Shown here: one piece after another, positions 11,546 through 21,940 of the stretch
Layout of the letters: each line of letters begins with the position of its first letter
Numbering within the stretch: the stretch's first letter is position 1
Origin: Kitasatospora aureofaciens
GTDB taxonomy: Bacteria > Actinomycetota > Actinomycetes > Streptomycetales > Streptomycetaceae
Direction: 5' to 3'
NCBI RefSeq assembly: GCF_001188955.3
Contig: NZ_JPRF03000022.1
Coordinates: forward strand, 92,935-156,934
Length of the DNA: 64,000 nt
Notes under the pieces: model-generated
Told to the model about the DNA's origin: nothing
Databases searched by the model: none
Seen by the model: only the letters and a program-made list of their open reading frames with translations
Made by a program: the position numbers and the translations under genes

Positions 11546-13318
11546 ATGCGTAGGTCCCGTACCGTCGCGCTGACCGCCGCGGCCGCCGCCGCGGTCCTGG
11601 TCGTCACCGGTTGTTCGTCCAGTTCCAAGAGCGGCGACAGCTCCTCTTCCTCCTCCGGCAACGCGGGCGGCGGCGGTGCCGACGCGGCCACCAAGCAGAT
11701 CGTCAACGCCTCGGACAAGAAGGGGGGGACGGTCACCTACGAGATGAAGGGCACCCCGGACTCCCTCGACCCGGGCAACACGTACTACGCGTACATCTAC
11801 AACTTCTCGCGCCTGTACGGCCGTCCGCTGACCACCTTCAACCCGGCCGCCGGCGCGGACGGCAACAAGCTGGTCCCGGACCTCGCCGAGTCGATGGGCC
11901 AGCCCAGCGCGGACGGCCTGACCTGGACGTACAAGCTGCGCGCGGGCCTGAAGTACGACGACGGCACCCCGATCACCTCCAAGGACGTCAAGTACGCCGT
12001 GGAGCGCTCGAACTACGCGCCCGAGGTGAACTCCAACGGCCCGACGTACTTCCACGACCTGCTGGTCGACAACCCGACGCCGTACCAGGGCCCGTACAAG
12101 GACAAGACCGGCGACCTGAAGTCGATCGAGACCCCGGACGACACCACGATCGTCTTCCACCTGCAGCACCCCTTCGCCGACTTCGACTACCTGGTCAGCG
12201 CCCCGCAGACCGCGCCGGTCCCGCAGGCCAAGGACACCGGTGCCGACTACGTGAAGCACATCATGTCCTCGGGCACCTACAAGTTCGAGTCCTACGAGGA
12301 CGGCAAGCAGGCCGTCCTGGTCCCGAACACCAACTGGGACAAGAGCACTGATCCGATCCGCAAGCAGCTGTCGGACAAGATCGTGCTCAAGATGAACATC
12401 GACCAGGCCACCATCGACAAGGACCTGCTGGCCGGCAACGCCCAGGTCGACCTGGTGGGCGGCGGCGTCGACCCGCAGACCCAGGCGCAGATCCTGCGCG
12501 ACCCGAAGCTCAAGGCCAAGACCGACAACGCCTACGGCGGCCGCCTGGTCTACATGGCGATCAACACCAAGGTCGCGCCGTTCGACAACATCGACTGCCG
12601 CAAGGCCGTCCAGTACGCGATCGACAAGGTCGCGGTGCAGACCGCGCTCGGCGGACCGATCCGCGGCCAGGTGGCCAACACCGTGCTCCCGCCGGACATC
12701 CCGGGCCACCAGGACTTCAACCTGTACGAGACCAAGGACAACAAGGGCGACCAGGCCAAGGCCAAGGAATCCCTGAAGGCCTGCGGCAAGGAGGGCGGCT
12801 TCAGCACCGTCCTGACCGCCCGCACCGAGCGTGCCACCGAGGTCGCCGCGGCCACCCAGATCCAGGCGCAGCTGAAGAACATCGGCATCAACGCCGAGAT
12901 CCAGCAGTTCCCGCAGGGCAAGTACCTGACCGACTCGGCCGGTGCCCCGCAGTTCACCGAGGACCACAACATCGGTCTGATGATGATGCAGTGGGGGGCC
13001 GACTGGCCGACCGGCTACGGCTTCCTGCAGCAGGTCGTCGACGGTCGCGCGATCAAGCCGTCCGGCAACACCAACATCGCCCAGCTGAACGACCCGGCCG
13101 TCAACAAGATGATCGACGACGCCGCGATCAACCCCGACCGGGCCGCCCGCGAGAAGATCTACGGCGACATCGACAAGAAGGTCATGGAGTCCGCGGTCTA
13201 CGTCCCGCTGACCGACTTCAAGGTCTTCCTGTACCGCCCGGACAACGCCACCAACGTCGCCTCCACCTCGGCCTTCTCGGGTGAGTACGACTACCTGAAC
13301 ATCGGCACCACCAAGTAA
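11546..13318 (+). CDS. peptide-type ABC transporter substrate-binding lipoprotein
   Basis: 590-residue extracellular solute-binding protein of family 5. The signal peptide ends in a lipobox (VLVVTGC, modified Cys near residue 23) followed by a Ser/Gly-rich linker, so it is a membrane-anchored lipoprotein. The family-5 pattern includes GGTVTYEMKGTPDSLDPGN, LTWTYKLRAGLKYDDGTPITSKDVKYAVERS, and an NI-type hinge in VYMAINTKVAPFDNIDCRKAVQYAID. ATG 11546 follows CAAGGGGTTGA. It probably binds oligopeptides, though the ligand is not deducible. A 16-base hairpin after the stop may raise its abundance over the downstream permease and ATPases. Confidence 0.94.
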   Translation: MRRSRTVALTAAAAAAVLVVTGCSSSSKSGDSSSSSSGNAGGGGADAATKQIVNASDKKGGTVTYEMKGTPDSLDPGNTYYAYIYNFSRLYGRPLTTFNPAAGADGNKLVPDLAESMGQPSADGLTWTYKLRAGLKYDDGTPITSKDVKYAVERSNYAPEVNSNGPTYFHDLLVDNPTPYQGPYKDKTGDLKSIETPDDTTIVFHLQHPFADFDYLVSAPQTAPVPQAKDTGADYVKHIMSSGTYKFESYEDGKQAVLVPNTNWDKSTDPIRKQLSDKIVLKMNIDQATIDKDLLAGNAQVDLVGGGVDPQTQAQILRDPKLKAKTDNAYGGRLVYMAINTKVAPFDNIDCRKAVQYAIDKVAVQTALGGPIRGQVANTVLPPDIPGHQDFNLYETKDNKGDQAKAKESLKACGKEGGFSTVLTARTERATEVAAATQIQAQLKNIGINAEIQQFPQGKYLTDSAGAPQFTEDHNIGLMMMQWGADWPTGYGFLQQVVDGRAIKPSGNTNIAQLNDPAVNKMIDDAAINPDRAAREKIYGDIDKKVMESAVYVPLTDFKVFLYRPDNATNVASTSAFSGEYDYLNIGTTK

Positions 13319-13361
13319 AGAGCCTGGCTCCGCATCCCTGAAGGCAGGTGAAGGCAGCGGC

Positions 13362-13399
13362 GCCCGCCGCCGTCCGGCAGATCCCGGACGGCGGCGGGC
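13362..13399 (+). terminator. intercistronic hairpin after the binding-protein gene
   Basis: Perfect 16-base arms (13362-13377 and 13384-13399) around the hexaloop CAGATC. It lies between the binding-protein stop (13318) and the permease GTG (13418). Such hairpins often stabilise the upstream mRNA or terminate part of transcription, giving excess binding protein. No U-tract is present. Confidence 0.75.
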
Positions 13400-13417
13400 C
13401 GCCGGAGCCGCCCAACT

Positions 13418-14428
13418 GTGTTTGCCTACATCATCCGCAGGATCTTCGCGGCCGCGGCGTTGCTGCTGGTCGTCAGCGCGGTCACCTTCGCGATCTTCTT
13501 CCTGCTTCCGCGCTTCGCCGGCGAGACCGCCGACCAGCTGGCCGCGCAGTACATCGGGAAGAACCCGTCGCCCGAGGCGATCGCGGCGGTCAAGAAGAAC
13601 CTGGGCTTCGAGCAGCCGCTGTACACCCAGTACTGGCACTTCCTGAAGGGGCTGGTCAGCGGCGCCGAGTACAAGTTCGGCCCGGAACCGGCCACCTGCC
13701 ACGTGCCCTGCTTCGGCTACTCCTTCAAGAACCACCTGGAGGTCTGGCCGGAGATGACCAGCCGGATCCCGGTGACCATCTCGCTCGCCATCGGCGCGGC
13801 GGTGCTCTGGCTGGTCTCCGGTATCACCACCGGCGTGATCTCCGCGCTCAAGCCGCGGTCGGTCTTCGACCGGCTCTCCATGGGCGTCGCCCTGGCCGGC
13901 GTCTCGCTGCCGGTCTTCTTCACCGGCGCCCTGCTGCTGACGGTGTTCAGCTACGAGTGGCCGATCCTGGACAACTTGCACTACGTCGACTTCACCGAGG
14001 ACCCGCTGATGTGGGCCCGCAACCTGATCCTCCCGTGGATCTCGCTGGCCTTCCTCTACTCCGCGCTCTACGCCCGGCTCACCCGCGCCGGGATGCTGGA
14101 GACGATGAGCGAGGACTACATCCGCACCGCCCGGGCCAAGGGCCTGGTCGAGCGCAAGGTGGTCGTCAAGCACGGACTGCGCTCCGCGCTCACCCCGATC
14201 GTCACCATCTTCGGCATGGACCTCGGCCTGCTGCTCGGCGGTGCGCTGATCACCGAGCAGGTCTTCTCGCTCAACGGCGTCGGCCAGTTCGCCGTCCAGG
14301 CGATCAACGACAACGACCTGCCCAAGGTCCTCGGCGTCACGCTGCTCGCCGCCTTCTTCATCGTCGTCTGCAACCTCGTGGTCGACCTCCTGTACGCCCT
14401 CGTCGACCCCCGCGTGAGGCTCTCGTGA
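13418..14428 (+). CDS. ABC transporter permease, DppB/OppB type
   Basis: 336-residue membrane subunit. The DppB hallmarks are the N-terminal FAYIIRRIFAAAALLLVVSAVTF helix followed by the PRFAGETADQ periplasmic segment, and the cytoplasmic loop DYIRTARAKGLVERKVVVKHGLRSALTPIVTI near residues 230-260. It closes with [12 protein letters not shown]. It starts with GTG 13418 behind GGAG. The stop overlaps the next start (GTGA), so it is translationally coupled to the first ATPase. Confidence 0.94.
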   Translation: MFAYIIRRIFAAAALLLVVSAVTFAIFFLLPRFAGETADQLAAQYIGKNPSPEAIAAVKKNLGFEQPLYTQYWHFLKGLVSGAEYKFGPEPATCHVPCFGYSFKNHLEVWPEMTSRIPVTISLAIGAAVLWLVSGITTGVISALKPRSVFDRLSMGVALAGVSLPVFFTGALLLTVFSYEWPILDNLHYVDFTEDPLMWARNLILPWISLAFLYSALYARLTRAGMLETMSEDYIRTARAKGLVERKVVVKHGLRSALTPIVTIFGMDLGLLLGGALITEQVFSLNGVGQFAVQAINDNDLPKVLGVTLLAAFFIVVCNLVVDLLYALVDPRVRLS

Positions 14429-15495
14429 CCGACCTCCAGAAGACCCCGGCGGACTCCGCTCCCGCTCCTCTGGGAGACCCGTTCCTGTCCGTCCGCGACC
14501 TGCGGATCCACTTCGACACCGACGACGGCCTGGTCCGCTCGGTGGACGGGGTCAGCTTCGACCTGCACAAGGGCCGCACCCTGGGCATCGTCGGCGAGTC
14601 CGGCTCCGGGAAGTCGGTCACCTCGCTCGGCATCATGGGCCTGCACCGCTCCAAGCGGGCCCGGATCAGCGGTGAGATCCTGCTCGACGGCGAGGACCTG
14701 ATCGCGGCCGGACCGGACCGGGTGCGCCAACTGCGCGGCCGCGAACTGGCGATGATCTTCCAGGACCCGCTGACCGCGATGCACCCGTACTACACGGTCG
14801 GCGCGCAGATCATCGAGGCCTACCGGGTGCACCACCCGAAGGCCACCAAAAAGGAGGCCAGGGCCCGGGCCGTCGAGATGCTCGACCGGGTCGGCATCCC
14901 GCAGCCCGACCGCCGGCTGGACGACTACCCGCACCAGTTCTCCGGCGGCATGCGCCAGCGCGCGATGATCGCCATGGCCCTGGTCAACGACCCCTCGCTG
15001 CTGATCGCCGACGAGCCCACCACCGCCCTGGACGTCACCGTCCAGGCGCAGATCCTGGACCTCATCCGCGACCTCCAGGAGGAGTTCGGCTCCGCCGTCA
15101 TCATCATCACCCACGACCTCGGGGTGGTCGCCGAGCTCGCCGACGACATCCTGGTCATGTACGGCGGCAAGTGCGTCGAGCGCGGACCCGCCGCGAGCCT
15201 CTTCGACGCGCCCGAACACCCCTACACCTGGGGCCTGCTGGGCTCGATGCCGCGGCTGGACCGGGAGTTGCAGGAACGGCTCGTCCCGGTGAAGGGCACC
15301 CCGCCCAGCCTGATCAACGTGCCGTCCGGCTGCGCGTTCCACCCGCGCTGCCCGTACGCCGCCCTGACCGGCGGGCGCTCCACGAGCGAGGTCCCGGTGC
15401 TGACCGAGGCCGCGCCCGGGCACCACGCGGCCTGCCACCTGGCGGCCGACGAGCGGCACCGCATCTTCACCGAAGAGATCGCGCCCCGGCTGTGA
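14425..15495 (+). CDS. ABC transporter ATPase, DppD/OppD type
   Basis: 356-residue nucleotide-binding subunit. It has Walker [13 protein letters not shown]-loop [11 protein letters not shown], signature [15 protein letters not shown], Walker [13 protein letters not shown] and an H-loop in ITHDLGVV. The oligopeptide C-terminal domain contains the cysteines of [12 protein letters not shown], which in this family can bind a metal cluster. The GTG at 14425 overlaps the permease stop. It pairs with the next ATPase. Confidence 0.95.
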   Translation: MTDLQKTPADSAPAPLGDPFLSVRDLRIHFDTDDGLVRSVDGVSFDLHKGRTLGIVGESGSGKSVTSLGIMGLHRSKRARISGEILLDGEDLIAAGPDRVRQLRGRELAMIFQDPLTAMHPYYTVGAQIIEAYRVHHPKATKKEARARAVEMLDRVGIPQPDRRLDDYPHQFSGGMRQRAMIAMALVNDPSLLIADEPTTALDVTVQAQILDLIRDLQEEFGSAVIIITHDLGVVAELADDILVMYGGKCVERGPAASLFDAPEHPYTWGLLGSMPRLDRELQERLVPVKGTPPSLINVPSGCAFHPRCPYAALTGGRSTSEVPVLTEAAPGHHAACHLAADERHRIFTEEIAPRL

Positions 15496-15529
15496 GCCCG
15501 GCCCCGTACCACCTTTCTGGAGAGAACCG

Positions 15530-16615
15530 ATGACGGACACTCAGGGGGCGACCATCCCTTCGCCGGCACCCGCGCCCGAGCGCGAGCCGCTGCTGAAGGT
15601 GACCGGCCTGACCCGGCACTTCCCGATCCGCGGCGGACTGCTCCGGCGCCAGACCGGCGCGGTGCGGGCCGTCGACGGCATCGACTTCACGGTCAACGCC
15701 GGTGAGACGCTGGGCGTCGTCGGCGAGTCCGGCTGCGGCAAGTCCACGATGGGGCGGCTGATCACCCGGCTCGACGAACCCACCGGCGGGAAGATCCAGT
15801 TCGAGGGCACCGACATCACCCACCTGGGCGTCGGCGCGATGCGGCCACTGCGCCGCGACATCCAGATGATCTTCCAGGACCCGTACTCCTCGCTGAACCC
15901 GCGGCACACCGTCGGCACCATCGTCAGCGCGCCGTTCAGGCTCCAGGGCGTCCAGCCGGAGGGCGGCGTCAAGAAGGCCGTGCAGGACCTGCTGGAGCTG
16001 TGCGGGCTCAGCCCCGAGCACTACAACCGCTACCCGCACGAGTTCTCCGGCGGCCAGCGCCAGCGCATCGGCATCGCCCGGGCGCTCGCGCTGAAGCCGA
16101 AGATGATCGTCGCGGACGAGCCGGTCTCGGCGCTCGACGTGTCGATCCAGGCGCAGGTGGTCAACCTGCTGGACGACCTCCAGCAGGAGCTCGGCCTGAC
16201 CTACCTGATCATCGCGCACGACCTCTCGGTGGTGCGGCACGTCTCCGACCGGGTGGCGGTGATGTACCTCGGCAAGATCGTCGAGATCGCCGACCGCGAC
16301 TCGCTCTACCGCAGCCCGATGCACCCGTACACCAACGCCCTGATGTCGGCCGTCCCCGTGCCGGACCCGCGCCGGCGCCAGAGCGGCGGCCGCGAGCGCA
16401 TCCTGCTCAAGGGCGACGTGCCCTCGCCGATCAACCCGCCGAGCGGCTGCCGGTTCCGCACCCGCTGCTGGAAGGCGCAGGACGTGTGCGCGAGCCGGGA
16501 GCCGCTCCTGACGGCGCTCGAGACCGGGCACCAGGTGGCCTGCCACTTCCCTGAGCGGAGCGAGGGGAACGATGGGCACAGCCCTGAGAATGCGCCGGAG
16601 AATCAGGGTTCCTAG
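15530..16615 (+). CDS. ABC transporter ATPase, DppF/OppF type
   Basis: 361-residue partner ATPase. It has Walker [14 protein letters not shown]-loop [16 protein letters not shown], signature [15 protein letters not shown], Walker [16 protein letters not shown]-loop [10 protein letters not shown], and the C-terminal [16 protein letters not shown] segment. ATG 15530 follows a GGAGAG site, 34 bases after the first ATPase. It is the last gene of the importer operon. Confidence 0.95.
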   Translation: MTDTQGATIPSPAPAPEREPLLKVTGLTRHFPIRGGLLRRQTGAVRAVDGIDFTVNAGETLGVVGESGCGKSTMGRLITRLDEPTGGKIQFEGTDITHLGVGAMRPLRRDIQMIFQDPYSSLNPRHTVGTIVSAPFRLQGVQPEGGVKKAVQDLLELCGLSPEHYNRYPHEFSGGQRQRIGIARALALKPKMIVADEPVSALDVSIQAQVVNLLDDLQQELGLTYLIIAHDLSVVRHVSDRVAVMYLGKIVEIADRDSLYRSPMHPYTNALMSAVPVPDPRRRQSGGRERILLKGDVPSPINPPSGCRFRTRCWKAQDVCASREPLLTALETGHQVACHFPERSEGNDGHSPENAPENQGS

Positions 16616-16660
16616 GTTCGAATCGGAGGGGAAGGTTTCGCGACAGGTCATAGTTGTAGG

Positions 16661-17320
16661 GTGACCTCGCAGATCTTCCCCTCCGACGTCCAGCAGTCGC
16701 TCGACCTGGCCGGCATATTCGTCTTCGCCCTCTCCGGGGGGCTGCTCGCCGTCCGCAAGAACATGGACATCTTCGGGATCTGTGTGCTCGCGGAGGCCAC
16801 CGCCCTGGGCGGCGGGGTGATCCGCGACCTGGTCATCGGGGCCACGCCGGTGGCCGCCTTCAGCAACTTCGGCTACTTCGTGACCCCGCTCGCGGCCGCA
16901 CTGGTGGTGTTCTTCCTGCACCCCGAGGTCGAGCGGATCAACCGCGCGGTGCAGACCCTGGACGCCCTCGGCCTCGGGCTGTTCTGCGTCACCGGCACCG
17001 CCAAGGCGCACGACTACGGGCTGGGCGCGGTAGCCGCGATCGCGCTCGGCATGGTGACCGCGGCCGGCGGCGGCGTGATCCGCGACGTGCTGGCCGGGGA
17101 GATCCCCTCGCTGCTGCGCTGGGACCGCGAGATCTACGCCGTCCCGGCCCTGGTCGGCGCTGCCCTGGTGGCCGCGCTGATCGGCGCGAACCGGCTCACC
17201 GGCGCCACCGGCACGGCCGCCGCGCTCACCGCCTTCGGGCTGCGGATGCTCGCCCTGAGGTACGGCTGGCGCGCCCCGCGGGCCTGGCACCGCAACGGTT
17301 CTCGCACCAGCGAGGAGTAG
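16661..17320 (+). CDS. TRIC/UPF0126 family membrane protein
   Basis: 219-residue protein made of two copies of a three-helix glycine-rich repeat. Each copy carries the characteristic ALGGGVIRDLVIG (about residue 49) or AAGGGVIRDVLAGEIPSLL (about residue 130). The family forms trimeric intracellular cation (potassium) channels. GTG 16661 fits the normal N terminus just before SLDLAGIFVFALSG. Its 3' end overlaps the convergent IclR gene by 95 bases. The physiological role here is unknown. Confidence 0.88.
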   Translation: MTSQIFPSDVQQSLDLAGIFVFALSGGLLAVRKNMDIFGICVLAEATALGGGVIRDLVIGATPVAAFSNFGYFVTPLAAALVVFFLHPEVERINRAVQTLDALGLGLFCVTGTAKAHDYGLGAVAAIALGMVTAAGGGVIRDVLAGEIPSLLRWDREIYAVPALVGAALVAALIGANRLTGATGTAAALTAFGLRMLALRYGWRAPRAWHRNGSRTSEE

Positions 17321-18002
17321 GCGAGCCGCCGTACGCGAGGGAGATCGCCTCGGCCGTGCAGAGCAGCTCCGGCAGCATCCGGGCCAGTTCGGCCGGCGCC
17401 ACCTGGCTGGCCGGGGCGCTCAGCGCGCAGGCCGCGACCGTCCGCCCGCCGCTGCCCGCGACCGGCGCGGCCACGCAGGTCACCGGCTCCCGGTGCTCGG
17501 CCGACTCGGCCGCCCAGCCCCGGCGGCGCACCGCCGCCAGCTCGGCCGGCAGCTCCTCCTCGCGGGTGCCGTCCTCCGGCAGCCCGGCGAGCAGCACCCG
17601 CCCGACCGCCGTCCCGGTCACCGGGGCGCGGCGTCCGATCCGGGGCGGCAGGGCGGTGGGCGGCGGGCCCACCTCGTCCAGGTAGAGCACCTCGCCGTCG
17701 TGCAGCACGGCCAGCTGGACGGTGTAGCCGCAGCGGGCGTTGAGCGCGGCGAGGTACGGCGCGGCGACCTGCCGGACGTCGAAGTCCTCCAGTGCGCGGT
17801 GTGCCAGCGAGAGCACCCGGCCGCCGACCCGGTAGCGCAGGTCGGGCTGGCGCCGGACGAATCCGTGCTCCTCCAGGGTGCGCAGCAGCCGCAGCGCGGT
17901 GGACTTGTGCACCCCGAGGCTGCTCGCGGCCTGATCCAGCGAGAGCGGTCCGTCGCCGAGCGAGCCGAGCAGCGTCAGTGCGCGGTCGACCGACTGCGAC
18001 AT
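17226..18002 (-). CDS. IclR family transcriptional regulator
   Basis: 258-residue regulator. The N-terminal winged helix-turn-helix (about residues 3-60) contains SQSVDRALTLLGSL and LGVHKSTALRLLRTLEEHGFVRR. The C-terminal effector domain includes TVQLAVLHDGEVLYLDEVG and a TAVGRVLLAGLPEDG segment. The last ~50 residues are low-complexity, Arg-rich and overlap the convergent TRIC gene, so the true C terminus may be less conserved. It is divergent from the cysteine desulfurase gene. Target unknown. Confidence 0.88.
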   Translation of the reverse strand: MSQSVDRALTLLGSLGDGPLSLDQAASSLGVHKSTALRLLRTLEEHGFVRRQPDLRYRVGGRVLSLAHRALEDFDVRQVAAPYLAALNARCGYTVQLAVLHDGEVLYLDEVGPPPTALPPRIGRRAPVTGTAVGRVLLAGLPEDGTREEELPAELAAVRRRGWAAESAEHREPVTCVAAPVAGSGGRTVAACALSAPASQVAPAELARMLPELLCTAEAISLAYGGSPTPRWCENRCGARPAGRASRTSGRASAARRR

Positions 18003-18155
18003 GGACGCCCCCCTGGATCGTTCGAGAAGTGTTCGTCAGGCTAACCGCTGGGCGGCACAGTGGTACAAACCAGTGCCGGACGCCGTCGTCCGGATCAGTG
18101 GCCGGATCGGTGGCCGGATCGGTGCGCACCGGGTGGGGCCCCGGGTCGCGGCCTC

Positions 18156-18161
18156 TACAAT
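18156..18161 (+). promoter_or_regulatory. -10 element of a probably leaderless mRNA
   Basis: TACAAT lies 9 bases before the ATG at 18171, with no purine-rich ribosome-binding site in between. This places transcription initiation at or within a few bases of the start codon, so the cysteine desulfurase mRNA is probably leaderless. Confidence 0.55.
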
Positions 18162-18170
18162 CGGATGGTT

Positions 18171-19352
18171 ATGCCATACCTGGACCATGCGGCGACCACG
18201 CCGATGCTGCCCGAGGCGATCGCCGCGATGACGGCGCACCTGGGGGTGGTCGGCAACGCCTCGGCCCTGCACGCGGCCGGCCGCCGGGCCCGCCGGGTGG
18301 TCGAGGAGTCCCGCGAGTCGCTGGCCGAGTCGCTGGGCGCCCGCCCGAGCGAGATCGTGTTTACCGGCGGGGGCACCGAGTCGGACAACCTGGCGGTCAA
18401 GGGCTTGTACTGGTCCCGCCGGGGCGCCGATCCGGCCCGCACCCGGGTGCTGTCCAGCCCGGTCGAGCACCACGCGGTGCTCGACGCGGTGCACTGGCTC
18501 TCCGAGCACGAGGGCGCGACGGTCGAGTACCTGCCGGTGGACGGGTACGGCCGGGTGCACCCCGCGGAACTGCGGGCGGCGATCGAGCGCGACCCCGCGT
18601 CGGTGGCCCTGGTCACCGTGATGTGGGCCAACAACGAGGTCGGCACCGTCCAGCCGGTGCGCGAACTCGCCGCCGTGGCCGCCGAGTACGGCATCCCGAT
18701 GCACGCCGACGCGGTGCAGGCGCTGGGCCAGGTCCCGGTCTCCTTCGCCGAGTCGGGGCTCACCGCGCTCACCGTCACCGGCCACAAGATCGGCGGCCCG
18801 TTCGGCATCGGCGCGCTGCTGCTCTCCCGCGGCGCCACGCCCGTACCGCTGCTGCACGGCGGCGGCCAGGAGCGCGACGTGCGCTCCGGCACCCTGGACG
18901 CCCCCGCCGCCGCCGGCTTCGCGGCCGCCGCGGCCTGGGCCGTCGAGCACCGGGCCGAGCACGCGGTGACGCTGGGCGCGCTGCGCGACGAGCTGGTGGC
19001 CGGGGTGCTGGCGGCCGTCCCGGACGCGGTGCTCAACGGCGACCCGGCGGCGGAGGGCAGGCTGCCCGCCAACGCCCACTTCTCCTTCCCCGGCTGCGAG
19101 GGCGACGCCCTGCTGATGCTGCTGGACGCCCAGGGCATCGAGTGCTCCACCGGCTCGGCCTGCTCGGCCGGGGTGCCGCAGCCCAGCCACGTGCTGCTCG
19201 CGATGGGCGTCGACCCGCTGCTGGCGCGCGCCTCGCTGCGGTTCTCGCTCGGGCACACCTCGGTGCGCGAGGACGTCACGGCGCTGACGGCCGCGATCGG
19301 CCCGGCCGTGCAGCGGGCCCGCAACGCCGGGCTGGTGACCGTACGCCGGTAG
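18171..19352 (+). CDS. cysteine desulfurase (NifS/IscS-like)
   Basis: 393-residue PLP enzyme that takes sulfur from cysteine as a protein persulfide. The N terminus [18 protein letters not shown]-lysine motif [18 protein letters not shown] (about residue 200) and active-site loop STGSACSAG are all intact, which places it in the class I (IscS/NifS) group. Two ATGs are possible (18165 and 18171). I chose 18171 because family members begin at this position and the TACAAT box sits 9 bases away. It is followed 61 bases later by mnmA, to which it probably donates sulfur for tRNA 2-thiolation. Confidence 0.93.
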   Translation: MPYLDHAATTPMLPEAIAAMTAHLGVVGNASALHAAGRRARRVVEESRESLAESLGARPSEIVFTGGGTESDNLAVKGLYWSRRGADPARTRVLSSPVEHHAVLDAVHWLSEHEGATVEYLPVDGYGRVHPAELRAAIERDPASVALVTVMWANNEVGTVQPVRELAAVAAEYGIPMHADAVQALGQVPVSFAESGLTALTVTGHKIGGPFGIGALLLSRGATPVPLLHGGGQERDVRSGTLDAPAAAGFAAAAAWAVEHRAEHAVTLGALRDELVAGVLAAVPDAVLNGDPAAEGRLPANAHFSFPGCEGDALLMLLDAQGIECSTGSACSAGVPQPSHVLLAMGVDPLLARASLRFSLGHTSVREDVTALTAAIGPAVQRARNAGLVTVRR

Positions 19353-19413
19353 TCCGTACGGGGAGAGGGCCCGCCCTGGGCATGTCCGGCGGCCCCGTAC
19401 GCTTGTACTCACC

Positions 19414-20550
19414 ATGACTGACTTCCCGGGTGCCCCGACCACTCCGTCCACCGGCCGCCTGCGCGTGCTCGCGGCGATGTCCGGCGGAGTCGACTCCGCC
19501 GTCGCCGCCGCCCGCGCCGTCGAAGCCGGGCACGAGGTGACCGGCGTCCACCTGGCGCTCTCCGCCAACCCGCAGTCCTTCCGCACCGGCGCGCGCGGCT
19601 GCTGCACCATCGAGGACTCCCGGGACGCCTGGCGGGCCGCCGACGTGATCGGCATCCCCTTCTACGTCTGGGACCTCGCCGAGCGCTTCCGCGAGGACGT
19701 GATCGACGACTTCGTCGCCGAGTACGCGGCCGGACGGACCCCGAACCCCTGCCTGCGCTGCAACGAGAAGATCAAGTTCGCCGCGCTGCTGGACAAGGCG
19801 ATCGCGCTCGGCTTCGACGCCGTCTGCACCGGCCACTACGCCCGGATCGTCGACCTCCCGTCCGGCGAGCGCGAGCTGCACCGCGCGGTGGACGGCGCCA
19901 AGGACCAGTCCTACGTCCTCGGCGTGCTCGACGCCGACCAGCTCGCCCACTCCCTCTTCCCGCTCGGTGACACCACCAAGGAGGAGATCCGGGCGGAGGC
20001 CGAGCGCCGCGGCCTGGCCGTCGCCAAGAAGCCCGACAGCCACGACATCTGCTTCATCGCCGACGGCGACACCCAGGGCTTCCTGGCCCGGCACCTCGGC
20101 ACCGCCACCGGCGACATCCTCGACGTCGACGGCACCAAGCTCGGCGAGCACGACGGCGCCTACGGCTTCACCATCGGCCAGCGCAAGGGCCTGCGGATCG
20201 GCCGCCCGGCCGCCGACGGCAAGCCGCGCTACGTCCTCGACATCTCCCCGGTGAACAACACCGTCACCGTCGGCCCCGTCGAGGGCCTCGACGTCACCGC
20301 CCTGACCGCCATCCGCCCCCGCTGGTGCGGCACCGAGCCCCTCACCGAGGGCCGCTACACCGCCCAGCTCCGCGCCCACGGCGAGGAGGTGCCCGTCTCC
20401 GCCTCGATGGTCGGCGACACCCTCCACGTCCGCCTCGACGCCCCGGCCCGCGGCATCGCCCCCGGCCAGGCAGTGGTGCTCTACGACGGCACCCGCGTCA
20501 TCGGCTCCGCCACCATCGCCACCACCGAGCGCCCGGCCGTCAACGCCTGA
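19414..20550 (+). CDS. mnmA: tRNA-specific 2-thiouridylase
   Basis: 378-residue PP-loop ATPase that adds the 2-thio group to wobble uridine 34 of tRNAs for Lys, Glu and Gln. The PP-loop [13 protein letters not shown] is near residue 22. The two catalytic cysteine regions are [12 protein letters not shown] and [10 protein letters not shown], and the tRNA-binding DQSYVLGVL is present. ATG 19414 lacks a clear Shine-Dalgarno. A TACGCT hexamer at 19398-19403 suggests a second, leaderless start. It probably works with the cysteine desulfurase upstream. Confidence 0.96.
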   Translation: MTDFPGAPTTPSTGRLRVLAAMSGGVDSAVAAARAVEAGHEVTGVHLALSANPQSFRTGARGCCTIEDSRDAWRAADVIGIPFYVWDLAERFREDVIDDFVAEYAAGRTPNPCLRCNEKIKFAALLDKAIALGFDAVCTGHYARIVDLPSGERELHRAVDGAKDQSYVLGVLDADQLAHSLFPLGDTTKEEIRAEAERRGLAVAKKPDSHDICFIADGDTQGFLARHLGTATGDILDVDGTKLGEHDGAYGFTIGQRKGLRIGRPAADGKPRYVLDISPVNNTVTVGPVEGLDVTALTAIRPRWCGTEPLTEGRYTAQLRAHGEEVPVSASMVGDTLHVRLDAPARGIAPGQAVVLYDGTRVIGSATIATTERPAVNA

Positions 20551-20560
20551 GCGGGCCATG

Positions 20561-20588
20561 GCGGCGTCATCCGAATGGATGACGCCGC
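20561..20588 (+). terminator. terminator after mnmA
   Basis: Perfect 12-base arms GCGGCGTCATCC (20561-20572) and GGATGACGCCGC (20577-20588) with loop GAAT, 10 bases after the mnmA stop. Confidence 0.8.
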
Positions 20589-20671
20589 TGAATCGCCCGG
20601 ATGGCCGTGGCCGGAGAAGGCATCCATCGGGCTGATTCGAGGGTGCGGGCGGCGAACCTAACGTCAGGGGC

Positions 20672-21853
20672 ATGAACCGATCCCGCCGCATCGCGGCCGT
20701 CGCCGCCCTTGTGCTCGCTCTGCCGCTTCCGATGGCCGGGGCCGCGATGGCCTCGCCGTCGCCGTCCGCAACTACGGCTGCCGCCGCGGCCGTTGCCCCT
20801 GCCGCCTTCCACGCCGAGCTGCCCCGCCCGACCGGGCGGTACGCGGTGGGGGAGGAGGTGCTGCACCTGACCGACCACAGCCGCACCGACCCCTGGGTGC
20901 CCTCGGCCGGGCCGCGGCAGCTGGCGGTCTCGATGTTCTACCCGGCCCGGCCCGGCACCGGCGAGCCCGCTCCGTACATGACCCTCGGCGAGGCACAGGG
21001 CTTCGTGGCGACGCGGGTTCCGGCGGGTACCGGACTGCAGCCGCAGGACGTTGTGAACATCGACACCCACGCCTACACCGGCGCGAAGGCCGCGGGCGGG
21101 AAGTTCCCGCTGGTGGTCCTCTCCCCGGGCTTCGAGAACCCCCGCGCCACGCTGACCGGCCTGGCCACCGACCTGGCCGGTCACGGCTACGTGGTGGCCC
21201 TGGTCGGCCACACCCACGAGGACTCCGGCGAGACCCTCGCCGACGGCAGCACCCCCGGCTGCGCGCTGTGCGACACCGGCGCACCGGACTCGCTCCCGGA
21301 CAGTCGGGCGAAGGACGTCTCCTTCGTCCTGGACCAACTGACCGGGCACCACCCGGCCTGGCGCCTGGCGCACCTGATCGACCGCGACCGCGTCGGCATG
21401 GCCGGGCACTCGATCGGCGGCGCGTCGGCGCTGACGGCGATGGCCGAGGACCGGCGCATCCTGGCCGGGGTGAACATGGACGGAGCGTTCTGGCCGCCGA
21501 TTCCGACCGACAAGCTCGAGGGACGCGCGTTCCTCCTGCTCGGCAAGCAGAGCGACCACGCCGTCGGCGGCGGGGAGACGTCCTGGGGGCGGACCTGGGC
21601 GGGTTGGGAGGGCTACAAGCCCTGGCTGGCCGTCGCGGGCACCAACCACTCCAGCTTCACGGACGTCCCGGTCCTGGCCGCCGCGGCCGGCCTGCCGTTC
21701 CCCCCGGGGACGACCACCTCGCCGGAGCGCGGGATGCAGCTGACCCGGGAGTACGTCGGAGCCTTCTTCGACCAGTCCCTGAAGGGAATCCACCAGCCCT
21801 TGCTCGACGGCCCGTCGGCGGCGAACCCGGAGGTGCTCTTCCAACACCCGTGA
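20672..21853 (+). CDS. secreted alpha/beta hydrolase (PAF-acetylhydrolase/lipase-like)
   Basis: 393-residue exported hydrolase. A Sec-type signal peptide occupies about residues 1-27 (basic start, hydrophobic ALVLALPLPMAGAAMA, cleavage near ASPS). The nucleophile elbow GHSIGG is near residue 250, with an oxyanion-region motif PLVVLSPGFENPR upstream and DMDG/H residues downstream. The overall pattern (FYPARPGTG, SPGFE, GHSIGGAS) matches platelet-activating-factor acetylhydrolase-like esterases, some of which act on polyesters. ATG 20672 follows AGGGGC. It is monocistronic. Confidence 0.82.
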   Translation: MNRSRRIAAVAALVLALPLPMAGAAMASPSPSATTAAAAAVAPAAFHAELPRPTGRYAVGEEVLHLTDHSRTDPWVPSAGPRQLAVSMFYPARPGTGEPAPYMTLGEAQGFVATRVPAGTGLQPQDVVNIDTHAYTGAKAAGGKFPLVVLSPGFENPRATLTGLATDLAGHGYVVALVGHTHEDSGETLADGSTPGCALCDTGAPDSLPDSRAKDVSFVLDQLTGHHPAWRLAHLIDRDRVGMAGHSIGGASALTAMAEDRRILAGVNMDGAFWPPIPTDKLEGRAFLLLGKQSDHAVGGGETSWGRTWAGWEGYKPWLAVAGTNHSSFTDVPVLAAAAGLPFPPGTTTSPERGMQLTREYVGAFFDQSLKGIHQPLLDGPSAANPEVLFQHP

Positions 21854-21940
21854 TCGTCTCGCATCCGAAGCCATGACGGGCGACACCTGCTGTGACCCGG
21901 TGGCCTGCTCGGCGAGCGGGCCGCCGGGCGAACACATCCC

